Positions 43,701 to 51,440 of a stretch of 64,000 nucleotides of DNA are shown here, in pieces. Made by a program: the position numbers and the translations under genes. The stretch is from positions 3,100,001 through 3,164,000 of the forward strand of contig OZ241896.1 in NCBI GenBank assembly GCA_965203565.1. The letters are read 5' to 3'. Position 1 is the stretch's first letter; every line of letters starts with the position of its first letter. The notes below the pieces were generated by a model. The model searched no databases, was not told the origin of the DNA, and saw only the letters and a list, made by a program, of their open reading frames with translations. Origin of the DNA: JAAXGX01 sp965203565. Its GTDB lineage: Bacteria; Acidobacteriota; Vicinamibacteria; Vicinamibacterales; UBA8438.

Positions 43701-45122
43701 TCAGGACGCCATCTGGAACGCGCGCGGCCGGAACAGGAAATCGACGATGTTGCCTTCGTGCGGCTGCAGCCAGTCCAGCTTGATCGTGGGGATCGGACCG
43801 ATGTTCAGCCGGTCGATGTTCCGGGCGTCGAGCAGCGCCCGCCGGAACGTCTCGTCCTTCGTGAGCGCCGTGGCCACCAGCGTCGGGCCGATCGACGACA
43901 GCATCCGGTCCTGGGGACATTCGACGACGGTGACGAACGGAAACATGTACTCCTTCTTCACCACCGCCGCATCCGGCGACTCGGCGTGGATCACCGTCGG
44001 CCGGAGGTAGTCGCACCGCTCCCGGGCATCGAGCCGGCGCCCGCCGTGGAACCGCGCCGTGACCTCGGTGACGCCCGCCTCGGCCGCCGCCGCGTCGATG
44101 TCGGCCGAGATCGCCGCCGCCTGTCCGGGGACGGTGAAGGCGGCCAGCGCCGCCGCCGGGTCGTCGGGCGGCAGCGGCGCAATCGGGCCGATCCGCTCGG
44201 CGATCGCCTCGGCGATCTCCCGGGTATGCCGGGACGCCCAGACGCCCGAGCAGTTGATGCAGCCTCGGCCGCTGTTGATCAGCACGCTGTCGACCATCAG
44301 GTCGAGATGCCGCTCCCAGTCGTCCGCCTCGTCGTCGCCGATCAGGATCTTGCTGAAGCCGGGACCGTGCACCTGCACGTTCGGGTTGCCGGCGTACTGC
44401 TCGACCGTCGCCGCACCGCCGAAGATCAGGCTGCGCGGCGCGTTGCTGAGCACCGCGGCGCCGACCTCGCCGAGGCCGGGGTAGAGCGACACCGCCTCAC
44501 GCGGGACGCCCGCTTCGAACAGCGCCTGCGTCATCCGCCACGGCGTCCACGGCTCCTGCGGACCCGGCTTGAGCACCAGCCCGATCTGGAGCGGGACGAT
44601 CGGCAGCCACAGGCTGTGCACGCCGGGCGAGTTCGACGGCAGGACCATCCCCAGCACCGGCGTCGTCGCCTGGAAGCTGCGCATCACGCCGTCCTCCTCG
44701 CCGTAGCCGCGCGACAGGATCCCCGGATCGAGCCGGCGGGTCAGCGACAGGAGGATCTCGTCGACGTGCTCGAGGACGTACCGCAGCTTCTCCATGTTCA
44801 TGCGGCACATCTGCTCCGGAAGTCCGGTGGTCGCCGACTGCTGCCGCACGAACTCGTCCGGCGACTGGCCGCCGTCGCCGAGCGGCAGCTCCGCTGCGGC
44901 GAACAGCTCGGCCGCCCGCTTCACCATCGCCGCGAGATCGGCCGCCGGGACCTCCCGCAACACCTCGCGGGCGCGCGCCGCCTTCCGCATGTCGCGCGCG
45001 ACGATCCCCGGGTTCGCCTGGCTCACCTCGGCCACCGGCTCGCCGGTGGCGAAATGAACGACCTTGTCGACCTCCAGGCTCCGGTACGGGCCGCCCCACC
45101 GGAGTATCGGGAAGTGGATCAC
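43701..45122 (-). CDS. Aldehyde dehydrogenase superfamily protein (LuxC-like acyl reductase candidate)
   Basis: 473 residues. An ALDH-type Rossmann and catalytic arrangement is seen: VLGMVLPSNSPGVHSLWLPIVPLQIGLVLKPG (NAD-binding and Asn), FGGAATVEQYAG, and the probable nucleophile C288 in NSGRGCINCSGVW (C291 alternative); a late KKEYMFPFVTVVECP matches the E-x-FGP region in variant form. The divergence from ordinary ALDH and a nearby adenylate-forming enzyme with the same direction recall the LuxC/LuxE pair, where an acyl group is reduced to aldehyde. Between them sits a DUF4399 gene. Substrate and product are inferred only. Confidence 0.78.
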   Translation of the reverse strand: MIHFPILRWGGPYRSLEVDKVVHFATGEPVAEVSQANPGIVARDMRKAARAREVLREVPAADLAAMVKRAAELFAAAELPLGDGGQSPDEFVRQQSATTGLPEQMCRMNMEKLRYVLEHVDEILLSLTRRLDPGILSRGYGEEDGVMRSFQATTPVLGMVLPSNSPGVHSLWLPIVPLQIGLVLKPGPQEPWTPWRMTQALFEAGVPREAVSLYPGLGEVGAAVLSNAPRSLIFGGAATVEQYAGNPNVQVHGPGFSKILIGDDEADDWERHLDLMVDSVLINSGRGCINCSGVWASRHTREIAEAIAERIGPIAPLPPDDPAAALAAFTVPGQAAAISADIDAAAAEAGVTEVTARFHGGRRLDARERCDYLRPTVIHAESPDAAVVKKEYMFPFVTVVECPQDRMLSSIGPTLVATALTKDETFRRALLDARNIDRLNIGPIPTIKLDWLQPHEGNIVDFLFRPRAFQMAS

Positions 45123-45123
45123 T

Positions 45124-45648
45124 TCAGGCGCCTTCCTCCACCCGGATCGTCACGCTCGCGCAAAGACCTTCATCCGCCTGCGTCCGGTGCTCGTCGTCGC
45201 CGAGCTGCAGCACGAACGAATGCTCGCCCGGCTCCAGCATCATGTCGATGGTGGCGGTCGCGTCGCCGAAATGGATCCACTCGGGCTCGCCCTGGGGGAT
45301 CACCTCGCCGGGCGGCAGACAGTCGGTGTTGAGGCCGAGATGGTGGTGTCCGAGGCCGGCCCGCGGCTGATCGACGGCTTCGGGCACTGCGCCGAGTTCG
45401 TAATCCTCGAGACCGAACTCGAACGTCACCGGGGAGCCGGCCGGGTACGTCCCGCCGTCCTCCGGCGCGACGAAGAACACGCGCGGCCCTGTGCTCGCCG
45501 GCATCGGATCGGCGGCGGCCGGCGCCGACTCCATCGCCGGCTCGGGCTCCGGCTCCGGCATGCTCCCGCCGCCGCACGCCGCGGCGGCGAGCGGCGCGAG
45601 CGCCAGCCAGCCGTACGTCGTCATTCCGGTTCGGACTTCACGTATCAT
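45124..45648 (-). CDS. DUF4399 domain lipoprotein
   Basis: 174 residues. The signal LALAPLAAAACGGG has a lipobox; a Pro/Glu/Ala linker follows to about residue 50. The DUF4399 domain reads VFFVAPEDGGTYPAGSPVTFEFGL, AGLGHHHLGLNTD (histidine cluster), EWIHFGDATATIDMMLEPGEHSFVLQLGDDEH. The histidine-rich loop may bind a metal. It is placed between the aldehyde dehydrogenase-like and adenylate-forming genes on the same strand, 1 base from the former. An internal ATG at 45624 is an alternative start that gives a tighter signal peptide. Confidence 0.8.
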   Translation of the reverse strand: MIREVRTGMTTYGWLALAPLAAAACGGGSMPEPEPEPAMESAPAAADPMPASTGPRVFFVAPEDGGTYPAGSPVTFEFGLEDYELGAVPEAVDQPRAGLGHHHLGLNTDCLPPGEVIPQGEPEWIHFGDATATIDMMLEPGEHSFVLQLGDDEHRTQADEGLCASVTIRVEEGA

Positions 45649-45668
45649 GATTCCCTTTCGTTGTTTGG

Positions 45669-46772
45669 CTAGTACACCCCGACCGTGGCGCCGGCCGCGA
45701 TCCGGCTGAACGGCCGCACGCCGCTCACCCCGTCCCAGGGATACAGGCCGCAGGGCGGCTCCCGCTCGCCTTCGTCACGCTCCAGGAAGCGCGGGACGAA
45801 GAACTCCTTCGTCAGGGTGGTCAGCATCACGCGGCCGGTCTCGCCGTACCCCACCACGCGGTCGGCGTCGTCCGGATCGACCACTTGCAGCACGGCGCGC
45901 GGCTGCGGCGCGTAGTAGGTGATCTTGTACCCTTCCTCCGGCCCGGAGGGGGGGCTGGCCGCCAGCCCCATCAGCGTGTTGCCGTACGTCGGCGTCATGT
46001 AGACCCCGTCGAGTAGCTCCTCCCTGGCGAACCGGTGCCACTGCGGCGTGAACTCGGTCCCCCCCGCGAAGATGCCGGTGACGCCGGCCTCCCGGATGCT
46101 CGACCCGTCCGCCTCCAGCCGGTTCGCCAGCGCCTCGATCAGCTTCGGCGTCGAGAACAGGCACCTGATCTCGTGGCCGGCAGACAGCACGGTGACCGCC
46201 TGGTCGATGACGTGCTCCTGGTACGCCTTCAGGTGGTCCATCCACCCTTTCCTGATCAGCTTGATCACCCAGCGCGGATCGAGATCGACGCAGAAGCAGA
46301 TCCCGCCGCGGAACTGCGCCAGATGCTCCACCGCGAGGCGCAGCCGGCGCGGCCCGCTCGGACCGAGCATCAGCCAGTTCGATCCCCGGGGAAAATGCTC
46401 GTCGGGAAGGGTCGCCGAGAACAACTCGTAGTCGGTGCGGAAGTCGTCGATGGCGATGCGGCTCTTCGGAACGCCGGTGGTGCCGCCCGTCTCGAACACG
46501 TAGATCGGCCTGTCGGCGTACGCCTTCGGCGCCCACCGGCGCACCGGGCCGCCGCGCAGGGCCTCGTCCTCGAAGTGGCCGAACCTGGCCAGGTCGTCGA
46601 ACCCCCGAACCTCGGCCCGCGGATCCCAACCGGCCCGGGCGGCCCAGTCGAGCCAGTACGGACAACCGGTGGCGGGGTCGAAATGCCACTCGACCACCTC
46701 GCGCACCCAGGCGTCGAGCGCGGCGCGCACGGACGGAGCGCCCGGCTCCGCGCCGGCCGTTTGCGTGCTCAT
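45669..46772 (-). CDS. Adenylate-forming (ANL) enzyme, LuxE/PaaK-like
   Basis: 367 residues, shorter than acyl-CoA ligases (about 430-550) and close to LuxE acyl-protein synthetases. The phosphate-binding loop is YVFETGGTTGVPKS near residue 92; GIFAGGTEFTPQWHRF and YGNTLMG are the adenine-binding motifs, and YGETGRVMLTTL the ATP-ribose region. It probably activates a carboxylate as an acyl-adenylate and hands it to a thiol or reductase. With the ALDH-like gene downstream it could form a carboxylic-acid reduction unit. No carrier protein is seen in the window. Confidence 0.78.
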   Translation of the reverse strand: MSTQTAGAEPGAPSVRAALDAWVREVVEWHFDPATGCPYWLDWAARAGWDPRAEVRGFDDLARFGHFEDEALRGGPVRRWAPKAYADRPIYVFETGGTTGVPKSRIAIDDFRTDYELFSATLPDEHFPRGSNWLMLGPSGPRRLRLAVEHLAQFRGGICFCVDLDPRWVIKLIRKGWMDHLKAYQEHVIDQAVTVLSAGHEIRCLFSTPKLIEALANRLEADGSSIREAGVTGIFAGGTEFTPQWHRFAREELLDGVYMTPTYGNTLMGLAASPPSGPEEGYKITYYAPQPRAVLQVVDPDDADRVVGYGETGRVMLTTLTKEFFVPRFLERDEGEREPPCGLYPWDGVSGVRPFSRIAAGATVGVY

Positions 46773-46799
46773 CAGCCCCGGATCTTACACTATGCGCGG

Positions 46800-47264
46800 A
46801 TGCCCGGACGGCTCGTGCAGGTGTGGCGGAAGCGGTTCCGGCGCGGGCCGATGGACCCGGTCTCCCGCGCATCGCTCCGCGCCGGCCGCGGCCTCGACGG
46901 CAGCGCCGACGTCGGCGGCCGGCGCCAGGTCACCCTCCTGTCCGAGGAGCGCTGGAAGCAGGTCGCGGCGGCGCTCGGCGTCCGGCTCGACCCGGCGCTG
47001 CGGCGCGCGAACCTGCTCGTTTCGGGCGTCGATCTGGAGCGGAGCGTGAACCGGGTGCTGGCCGTCGGGGCGTGCCGCATCCGGATCGTCGGCGAGACCC
47101 GCCCCTGCGAACGGATGGACGAGGCGCATCCCGGCCTCCGGGCCGCGCTCGAACCGCCCTGGGCCGGCGGCGCCTGCGGCGAGGCGCTCGACGACGGCGA
47201 GATCGCGGTCGGCGATCCCGTCCGGTGGGTGGACGCCGAACCACGCCAACGGACCGAGACGTAG
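46800..47264 (+). CDS. MOSC-domain protein
   Basis: 154 residues from ATG 46800. The MOSC core is GRRQVTLLSEERWKQVAAALG, RANLLVSGVDLE, GACRIRIVGETRPCERMDE with the conserved cysteine, and GEIAVGDPVRW at the end. MOSC domains bind molybdopterin or carry sulfur in molybdenum-cofactor sulfuration and in YiiM-type reductases. The short stand-alone form suggests a sulfur-carrier or detoxification role. It starts 27 bases from the divergent ANL gene and converges on phhB. Confidence 0.82.
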   Translation: MPGRLVQVWRKRFRRGPMDPVSRASLRAGRGLDGSADVGGRRQVTLLSEERWKQVAAALGVRLDPALRRANLLVSGVDLERSVNRVLAVGACRIRIVGETRPCERMDEAHPGLRAALEPPWAGGACGEALDDGEIAVGDPVRWVDAEPRQRTET

Positions 47265-47272
47265 CGATCCGG

Positions 47273-47602
47273 CTACAGCAGGGCGTCCGCCTTCGCCGCG
47301 AAGACGAAGTCGCTCTCGGTCAATCCGTCGATCTTGTGCGTCCAGATCGTGACCGTCACCCTGCCCCACGCCAGACCGACGTCCGGGTGATGGTCCTGCT
47401 CCTCGGCCAGCTCGCCGACCCGCACCGTGAAGTCGAGCGCCTGCCGGAAGTCGTCGAACCGGTACGTCCGCTCCAGGTGATGGCCGTCCACCACCCGCCA
47501 GTCGCGCCCGAGCCTCTCGTGCAGCGCCTCCAGCTCGGCTCCCTCCAGCGGGGGAACCCCGCCCCGGCACGGCACGCACTGCTTCGCCGCCAGTTCGTTC
47601 AT
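47273..47602 (-). CDS. phhB: Pterin-4a-carbinolamine dehydratase
   Basis: 109 residues, the standard PCD/DCoH length. It dehydrates 4a-hydroxytetrahydropterin formed by aromatic amino-acid hydroxylases. The family signature is intact: FRFDD-type strand (YRFDDFRQALDF), VGELAEEQDHHPDVGLAWGRVTVTIWTHKIDGLTESDF, containing the catalytic EExxHHP and the final H of TH. An N-terminal CxxC (CVPC) is common in this family. No hydroxylase gene is present in the window. Confidence 0.95.
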   Translation of the reverse strand: MNELAAKQCVPCRGGVPPLEGAELEALHERLGRDWRVVDGHHLERTYRFDDFRQALDFTVRVGELAEEQDHHPDVGLAWGRVTVTIWTHKIDGLTESDFVFAAKADALL

Positions 47603-47667
47603 GGTCCGCTCCTTCCGCTCGTCGTCGGATCAAGCATACCGCTCCGCGCGCAGACCCGTCGCTGGCG

Positions 47668-47673
47668 TATACT
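47668..47673 (+). promoter_or_regulatory. -10-like TATACT box
   Basis: TATACT, 35 bases before the ATG at 47709; GAGGAGG follows at the expected place for a ribosome-binding site. The hexamer is the same as at three other gene starts in the window (1919, 11963, 54577). No clear -35. Confidence 0.4.
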
Positions 47674-47708
47674 GGCGGCCCGACGCCGACTCGACGAGGA
47701 GGACTCCG

Positions 47709-48149
47709 ATGGCCGAACCGAAGCCGCAGGCGTACGCGAACCACACCCGGTGGGTCCCGCCGTACCACTTCGTGGCGGCGCCGATCTTCCTGCTGAACTT
47801 CGCCTGGGCCGGCTACCGGGCGGCGGCCGGCTTCTCGGCCGACACCGCGATCGGGCTGCTCCTCGCCGTCGGACTGATGCTCGTCTTCTTCTTCTCGCGC
47901 ACCTTCGCGCTCAAGGCGCAGGACCGGGTCATCCGCCTGGAGGAGCGCCTGCGGATGCAGGCCATCCTGCCCGACGACCTCAAGCCGCGGATCGAGGAGT
48001 TCACCACCGACCAGCTCATCGCCCTTCGCTTCGCCGGCGACGCCGAGCTGCCCGGCCTGGCGCGCAAGGTCCTCGACGAGAAGATCGAGAAGCAGAAGCC
48101 GATCAAGGAAGCGATCCAGTCCTGGCGGCCGGACCATCAGCGGGTCTGA
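47709..48149 (+). CDS. DUF6526-like two-helix membrane protein
   Basis: 146 residues. Two membrane helices (FVAAPIFLLNFAWAGYRAA; AIGLLLAVGLMLVFFFSRTFAL) lie near residues 20-65, followed by a soluble helical tail with RLEERLRMQAIL, FTTDQLIALRFAGDAELPGLARKVLDEKI, as found in a family common in Acidobacteriota and Bacteroidota (DUF6526). Function unknown. A GAGGAGG ribosome-binding site precedes the ATG. A MITE-like copy begins 20 bases after the stop. Confidence 0.78.
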   Translation: MAEPKPQAYANHTRWVPPYHFVAAPIFLLNFAWAGYRAAAGFSADTAIGLLLAVGLMLVFFFSRTFALKAQDRVIRLEERLRMQAILPDDLKPRIEEFTTDQLIALRFAGDAELPGLARKVLDEKIEKQKPIKEAIQSWRPDHQRV

Positions 48150-48169
48150 TCGCGCAGGACGCCCGTCAA

Positions 48170-48327
48170 CAGCCCGTGGTGGAACCCCGCGTCGCACCGA
48201 GCGCGGCGAGGCGCCCGGCTGACAAGGCGTGAGGAGGGCGCATATTGGGCATACGCAACCGACGAACAACGCCGTCAGGCGGGATGCATCGCCGCTCGAA
48301 TGCAGCGGGGACTTTCGCCACGGGCTG
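48170..48327 (+). repeat. MITE-like element, copy 5 (full), perfect 4-bp target duplication
   Basis: 158 bp with flanks TCAA (48166-48169) and TCAA (48328-48331), a perfect duplication. It lies between two convergent genes; the right duplication supplies the TGA stop of the HEPN gene on the other strand, which the target already had. The large inverted pair carries one mismatch (CCCGG against GCGGG). Confidence 0.96.
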
Positions 48328-48726
48328 TCAAGCGCCTTGTGAACCCGCCGACCGCCGCCGAACCTGCTCCAGCAGCGCTTCCACGAGAGCGAGCGCATCC
48401 TGGCGATCGATCGGCGCGGTGTCGAGATTGACGCCTTCGTAGCGGAACTGCACGGCATACGGCGTGTACCCGATCAGCGCCCGGAAAGGGCGCGTCGTGG
48501 CGCCGCAGGCCGTCAAGCGGTCGAGCAGCGATTCGAGGTTGTGGGTAAGCGGATACGTCTCGCCGAGCAACGCGAGCCAAGCCTTGAACGCCTTTTCGGC
48601 AGCCTGCTGCACGTGGAAACCGAAGATCTCGTCGGAGAATCCGCTTGGCTCGCACATCCCCCGAAGCGCGGCGGCGTCTCGCTCGGCCGCATCCAGGAGC
48701 ATCCGCGCGCACTTACCGTCGCTCAT
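48328..48726 (-). CDS. HEPN-domain protein (toxin of HEPN/MNT pair)
   Basis: 132 residues, all helical. It shows the HEPN pattern EIFGFHVQQAAEKAFKAWLALLGETYPLTHNLESLLDRL, with the THNL motif in the place of the usual R-x-H region, and a C-terminal YAVQFRYEG helix. HEPN proteins of HEPN/MNT modules are RNases held inactive by the nucleotidyltransferase partner. Its start overlaps the MNT gene by 14 bases. The last residues end at the junction with MITE-like copy 5, whose target duplication contains the stop codon. The RNase R-x4-6-H motif is not clear, so activity is uncertain. Confidence 0.85.
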   Translation of the reverse strand: MSDGKCARMLLDAAERDAAALRGMCEPSGFSDEIFGFHVQQAAEKAFKAWLALLGETYPLTHNLESLLDRLTACGATTRPFRALIGYTPYAVQFRYEGVNLDTAPIDRQDALALVEALLEQVRRRSAGSQGA

Positions 48727-49048
48727 AGAGCACCGTTCCCTCCCTCAACGCCCGCGCCAGCACGTGGTTGAGGGAGTCGCGCCAGTAGTCGACGTCGATC
48801 CGGGAGTAGACGAGCAGGTCGGTCGAGACGGGAAATTTCGCGACCGTGTGGTAGAGCCTGACCATCTCCTCGCGGCGGCTCCGCTCCGGACCGAACGGTT
48901 CGGCCTCCACGACGATCAGATCGACGTCCGAGTCGTCCCGGTGATCGCCGCGCCCGCGCGATCCGAACAGAATGACCTGTTCGGGATCGACTTCGTCGAC
49001 GATCGCCCGAACCATCCGGTCGAGGAGGTCACCGGTGACCTGCGTCAC
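48713..49048 (-). CDS. MNT-domain nucleotidyltransferase (antitoxin of HEPN/MNT pair)
   Basis: 111 residues, GTG start. The nucleotidyltransferase signature ILFGSRGRGDHRDDSDVDLIVV (GSx10D-x-D) is intact near residues 26-46. MNT antitoxins neutralise HEPN toxins, in some cases by adding AMP residues to the toxin. It is the first gene of a two-gene operon with the HEPN gene. MITE-like copy 6 begins 12 bases before the start codon and must have displaced or replaced the native promoter and ribosome-binding site. Confidence 0.9.
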   Translation of the reverse strand: MTQVTGDLLDRMVRAIVDEVDPEQVILFGSRGRGDHRDDSDVDLIVVEAEPFGPERSRREEMVRLYHTVAKFPVSTDLLVYSRIDVDYWRDSLNHVLARALREGTVLYERR

Positions 49049-49060
49049 TGCATCACCTCG

Positions 49061-49218
49061 CAGCCCGTGGTGGAACCCCGCGTCGCACCGAGACGGGCGG
49101 GGCGCCCGGCTGACAAGGCGCGAGGAGGGAGCATATTGGCGATATTCGACCGACGAGCAACGCAGCTCAGCCGGGATGCAGCGCCCGTTGAATGCAGCGG
49201 GGCTTTCACCACGGGCTG
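49061..49218 (+). repeat. MITE-like element, copy 6 (full, sequence-diverged), perfect 4-bp target duplication
   Basis: 158 bp with flanks CTCG (49057-49060) and CTCG (49219-49222). It differs from the other copies at many positions, but its large stem has compensatory changes: CCCGGCTGA at 49105-49113 faces TCAGCCGGG at 49167-49175, whereas copies 1 and 8 have CCCGCCTGA facing TCAGGCGGG. It lies between the MNT start and the beta-propeller stop. Confidence 0.95.
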
Positions 49219-49288
49219 CTCGGCCCGGCGGTTCGGAGCGGAAAGCGGGCTGAGCTGCATCGGCTCGTCAAGCGCGCATGCACGCCGG

Positions 49289-50701
49289 CTACCGCCGGAT
49301 GGCGTACAGGTGCGCGGCCGTCCGGAGCAGCAGCGTCCGGCCGGCGACGGCGGGGGTGGCGAGCGCCATCTCGCCGATCGGGTTGGTCCCGAGCAGCGCG
49401 TAGTCCGGTCCGGCGGCGATGACGTACGTGTCGCCGTCCTCGCTCAGCGCGAAGATCCTGCCGTTGTACGCCCAGGGCGACGACGTGAACGTCGCGCCGG
49501 TCCGGATCCGCACGCGGTCGTAGACGGCGCGCCCGGTGCGCGCGTCGTGGGCCGTCAGGAAGCCGCGGTCGTGCAGCGTGTAGTAGAGGCCGCGGTACAG
49601 CAGCGGCGACGGGTTGTACGACGCGATCTTCGGGTCGTACCAGCGGATGTACTCGTTGGCGCGCTGGCCGGGGGCGAGCGTGATGTCCCCTTCGGCGCCG
49701 GGGAGCACCGCGTAGACCGGATGGTGGTCGTCGCCGAGGTAGCCGGAGCTGACGTAGATGACGCCGTCGCCCGGGATCGGGGTCGGCACCGTCACGTCGG
49801 TCATCCGCCCGGAGAAGCGCCAGAGCAGGTTGCCCGCCGGGTCGTACGACCGGACTTGGTTCTTGCCGACGGTGACGATCTCGGTGCGCAGGTCGTTCCG
49901 CCAGACGACCGGGGTGGACCAGGCGCTCGGCTCGTCCCGCGCCACCCGCCAGTTCCGCTCTCCCGTCGCCGCGTCGAACGACGCCAGATACGACTCCCGG
50001 TCGTTGTCGTGCATCACCAGGACCTGATCGTCGAGGAGCGCCGGCGACGCGCCGGGCCCCCAGCCCCACCGGTCGGGCAGACGCTCGATCGCGCGCGACC
50101 AGACGAGGCCGCCGTCGAAGTCGTAGGCGTAGAGGCCCACGTCGCCGAACAGCGCGTAGACCCGCTCGCCGTCGGTCACCGGCGTGGCCGAGGCGAACGA
50201 ATTCTTCGGATGGATGCTCGACGCCGCCGGCCCCTCGTGCGCGGTCCGCTCCCACAGCGCCCGGCCGGTCGCGAGGTCGAGGCAGAACACCATCCAGTAG
50301 TGGGTTCCCGGCTGGAGGCCGGGCGGGATGTCGACGCCGGTGTCCGGCACGTACAGGCCGGGCCGCGGGCTTTCGTAATCCTCGTCGGCGACGACCGACG
50401 TGACGAACACCCGGCCGCCCCAGACGATCGGACTCGACCACCCGAGGCCGGGGATCGGCGCCCGCCACGCCACGTTGTCGGTGGCGCTCCACGTCTCGGG
50501 AAGGTGCGGATCGTCCGGCGCTATCGACCGGCCGCCGGGACCGCGGAACTGCGGCCAGTTGCCGGACTCGGCCGCCGCCGCCCGGTTCAGCCCGGTCGCC
50601 GCCGTCAGAAGCGCCGCCGTCGCAAGCAGTGAAGCCGTGAGCGTCGTCCCGGTCTTCCCGCCGATCCGTTTTCCGAGCTGCTTTCCGATCTGCGTCGTCA
50701 T
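49289..50701 (-). CDS. Secreted PQQ-like beta-propeller repeat protein
   Basis: 470 residues. A signal segment (TLTASLLATAALLTAATGLNRAAAA) is followed by NWPQFRGPGGRSIAPDD, the usual opening of PQQ-like propeller proteins in Acidobacteriota and Planctomycetota. Propeller blades repeat with W-type motifs (LDLATGRALWER, YDFDGGLVWSR, FDAATGERNWR, YDPAGNLLWRF). It lacks the catalytic residues of a true quinoprotein dehydrogenase and may serve as a scaffold or binding protein in the periplasm. The start MTTQIGKQL at 50701 was chosen because it precedes the signal peptide. Confidence 0.83.
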   Translation of the reverse strand: MTTQIGKQLGKRIGGKTGTTLTASLLATAALLTAATGLNRAAAAESGNWPQFRGPGGRSIAPDDPHLPETWSATDNVAWRAPIPGLGWSSPIVWGGRVFVTSVVADEDYESPRPGLYVPDTGVDIPPGLQPGTHYWMVFCLDLATGRALWERTAHEGPAASSIHPKNSFASATPVTDGERVYALFGDVGLYAYDFDGGLVWSRAIERLPDRWGWGPGASPALLDDQVLVMHDNDRESYLASFDAATGERNWRVARDEPSAWSTPVVWRNDLRTEIVTVGKNQVRSYDPAGNLLWRFSGRMTDVTVPTPIPGDGVIYVSSGYLGDDHHPVYAVLPGAEGDITLAPGQRANEYIRWYDPKIASYNPSPLLYRGLYYTLHDRGFLTAHDARTGRAVYDRVRIRTGATFTSSPWAYNGRIFALSEDGDTYVIAAGPDYALLGTNPIGEMALATPAVAGRTLLLRTAAHLYAIRR

Positions 50702-50798
50702 GGATCGAACCCGTTCTCCCTCCGCCGGGCTGCGTGAAGGATCGTGCCGCATCCCGGCGTCGTCCGGCGACGCCGGCAATGGGCAATACTACCAGCCG

Positions 50799-51440
50799 AT
50801 GGGCAATCCGCGGATCGCGAAGTGGGACGCGCGCTACGCCGGAGGCGACAGGGCGCCGGGAGCGGAGGCGTCGCCGCTGCTCCGGACCGCGGCCGGCGGC
50901 GCGGCGCCGGGACGCGCCCTGGATCTGGCGTGCGGGACCGGCCGGCATGCCGTCTGGCTGGCGGAGCGGGGCTGGCGGGTCGACGCCGTCGACGGGTCGG
51001 CGACCGCCATCGAACTGCTGCTCGCGCGCGCAGAACGGGCCGGCTGTCGCGCGCGCATCACGCCGCACGTCGCCGATCTGGAAGTCGATCCGCCGGCGTT
51101 CGAGATTGCGGCGGGCGCGTACGACCTGATCGTCGACTGCTGCTTCCTCCACCGCCCGCTGTTCGCCCGGATCCGCAGGGGCGTCCGGCCGGGCGGACTG
51201 TTCGTCGCGGCGCTCCACCTGCCGGCGCCCGGCGGCGGGCCAGGACACGGGTACGTGCTGGAGCCGGGCGAACTGGAACGCCTGGTGACCGGGTGGGGCT
51301 GGACGCTGCTCCACGGCGCGGAGCGCGGATCGTCGGCCGCCGCGGCGGGCCTCGGCGTCGCCGAGGCCGTAGCCCGGCGGCCGACGAGCCGCCAGCGGGA
51401 GCGCGCCCGCCGGAACCGTTTCACTCGCGGCAGGAACTGA
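50799..51440 (+). CDS. Class I SAM-dependent methyltransferase
   Basis: 213 residues. The N-terminal KWDARYAGGDRAPG and motif I ALDLACGTGRHAVWLAERGW, then VDAVDGSATAIELL, YDLIVDCCFLHRPLF, and GGLFVAALH, resemble the TehB/thiopurine-methyltransferase-like group that detoxifies oxyanions or small thiols. An in-frame upstream ATG at 50778 (MGNGQYYQP) is possible: a 9-base ATGGGCAAT is repeated at 50778 and 50799. The C-terminus overlaps the convergent FAH-family gene by about 20 bases. Confidence 0.82.
   Translation: MGNPRIAKWDARYAGGDRAPGAEASPLLRTAAGGAAPGRALDLACGTGRHAVWLAERGWRVDAVDGSATAIELLLARAERAGCRARITPHVADLEVDPPAFEIAAGAYDLIVDCCFLHRPLFARIRRGVRPGGLFVAALHLPAPGGGPGHGYVLEPGELERLVTGWGWTLLHGAERGSSAAAAGLGVAEAVARRPTSRQRERARRNRFTRGRN

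Noticed and set aside
48166..49222. A composite transposon made of copies 5 and 6 with the HEPN/MNT pair as cargo
   Set aside because: The outermost flanks (TCAA and CTCG) do not match; each copy has its own perfect duplication, showing two separate insertions.
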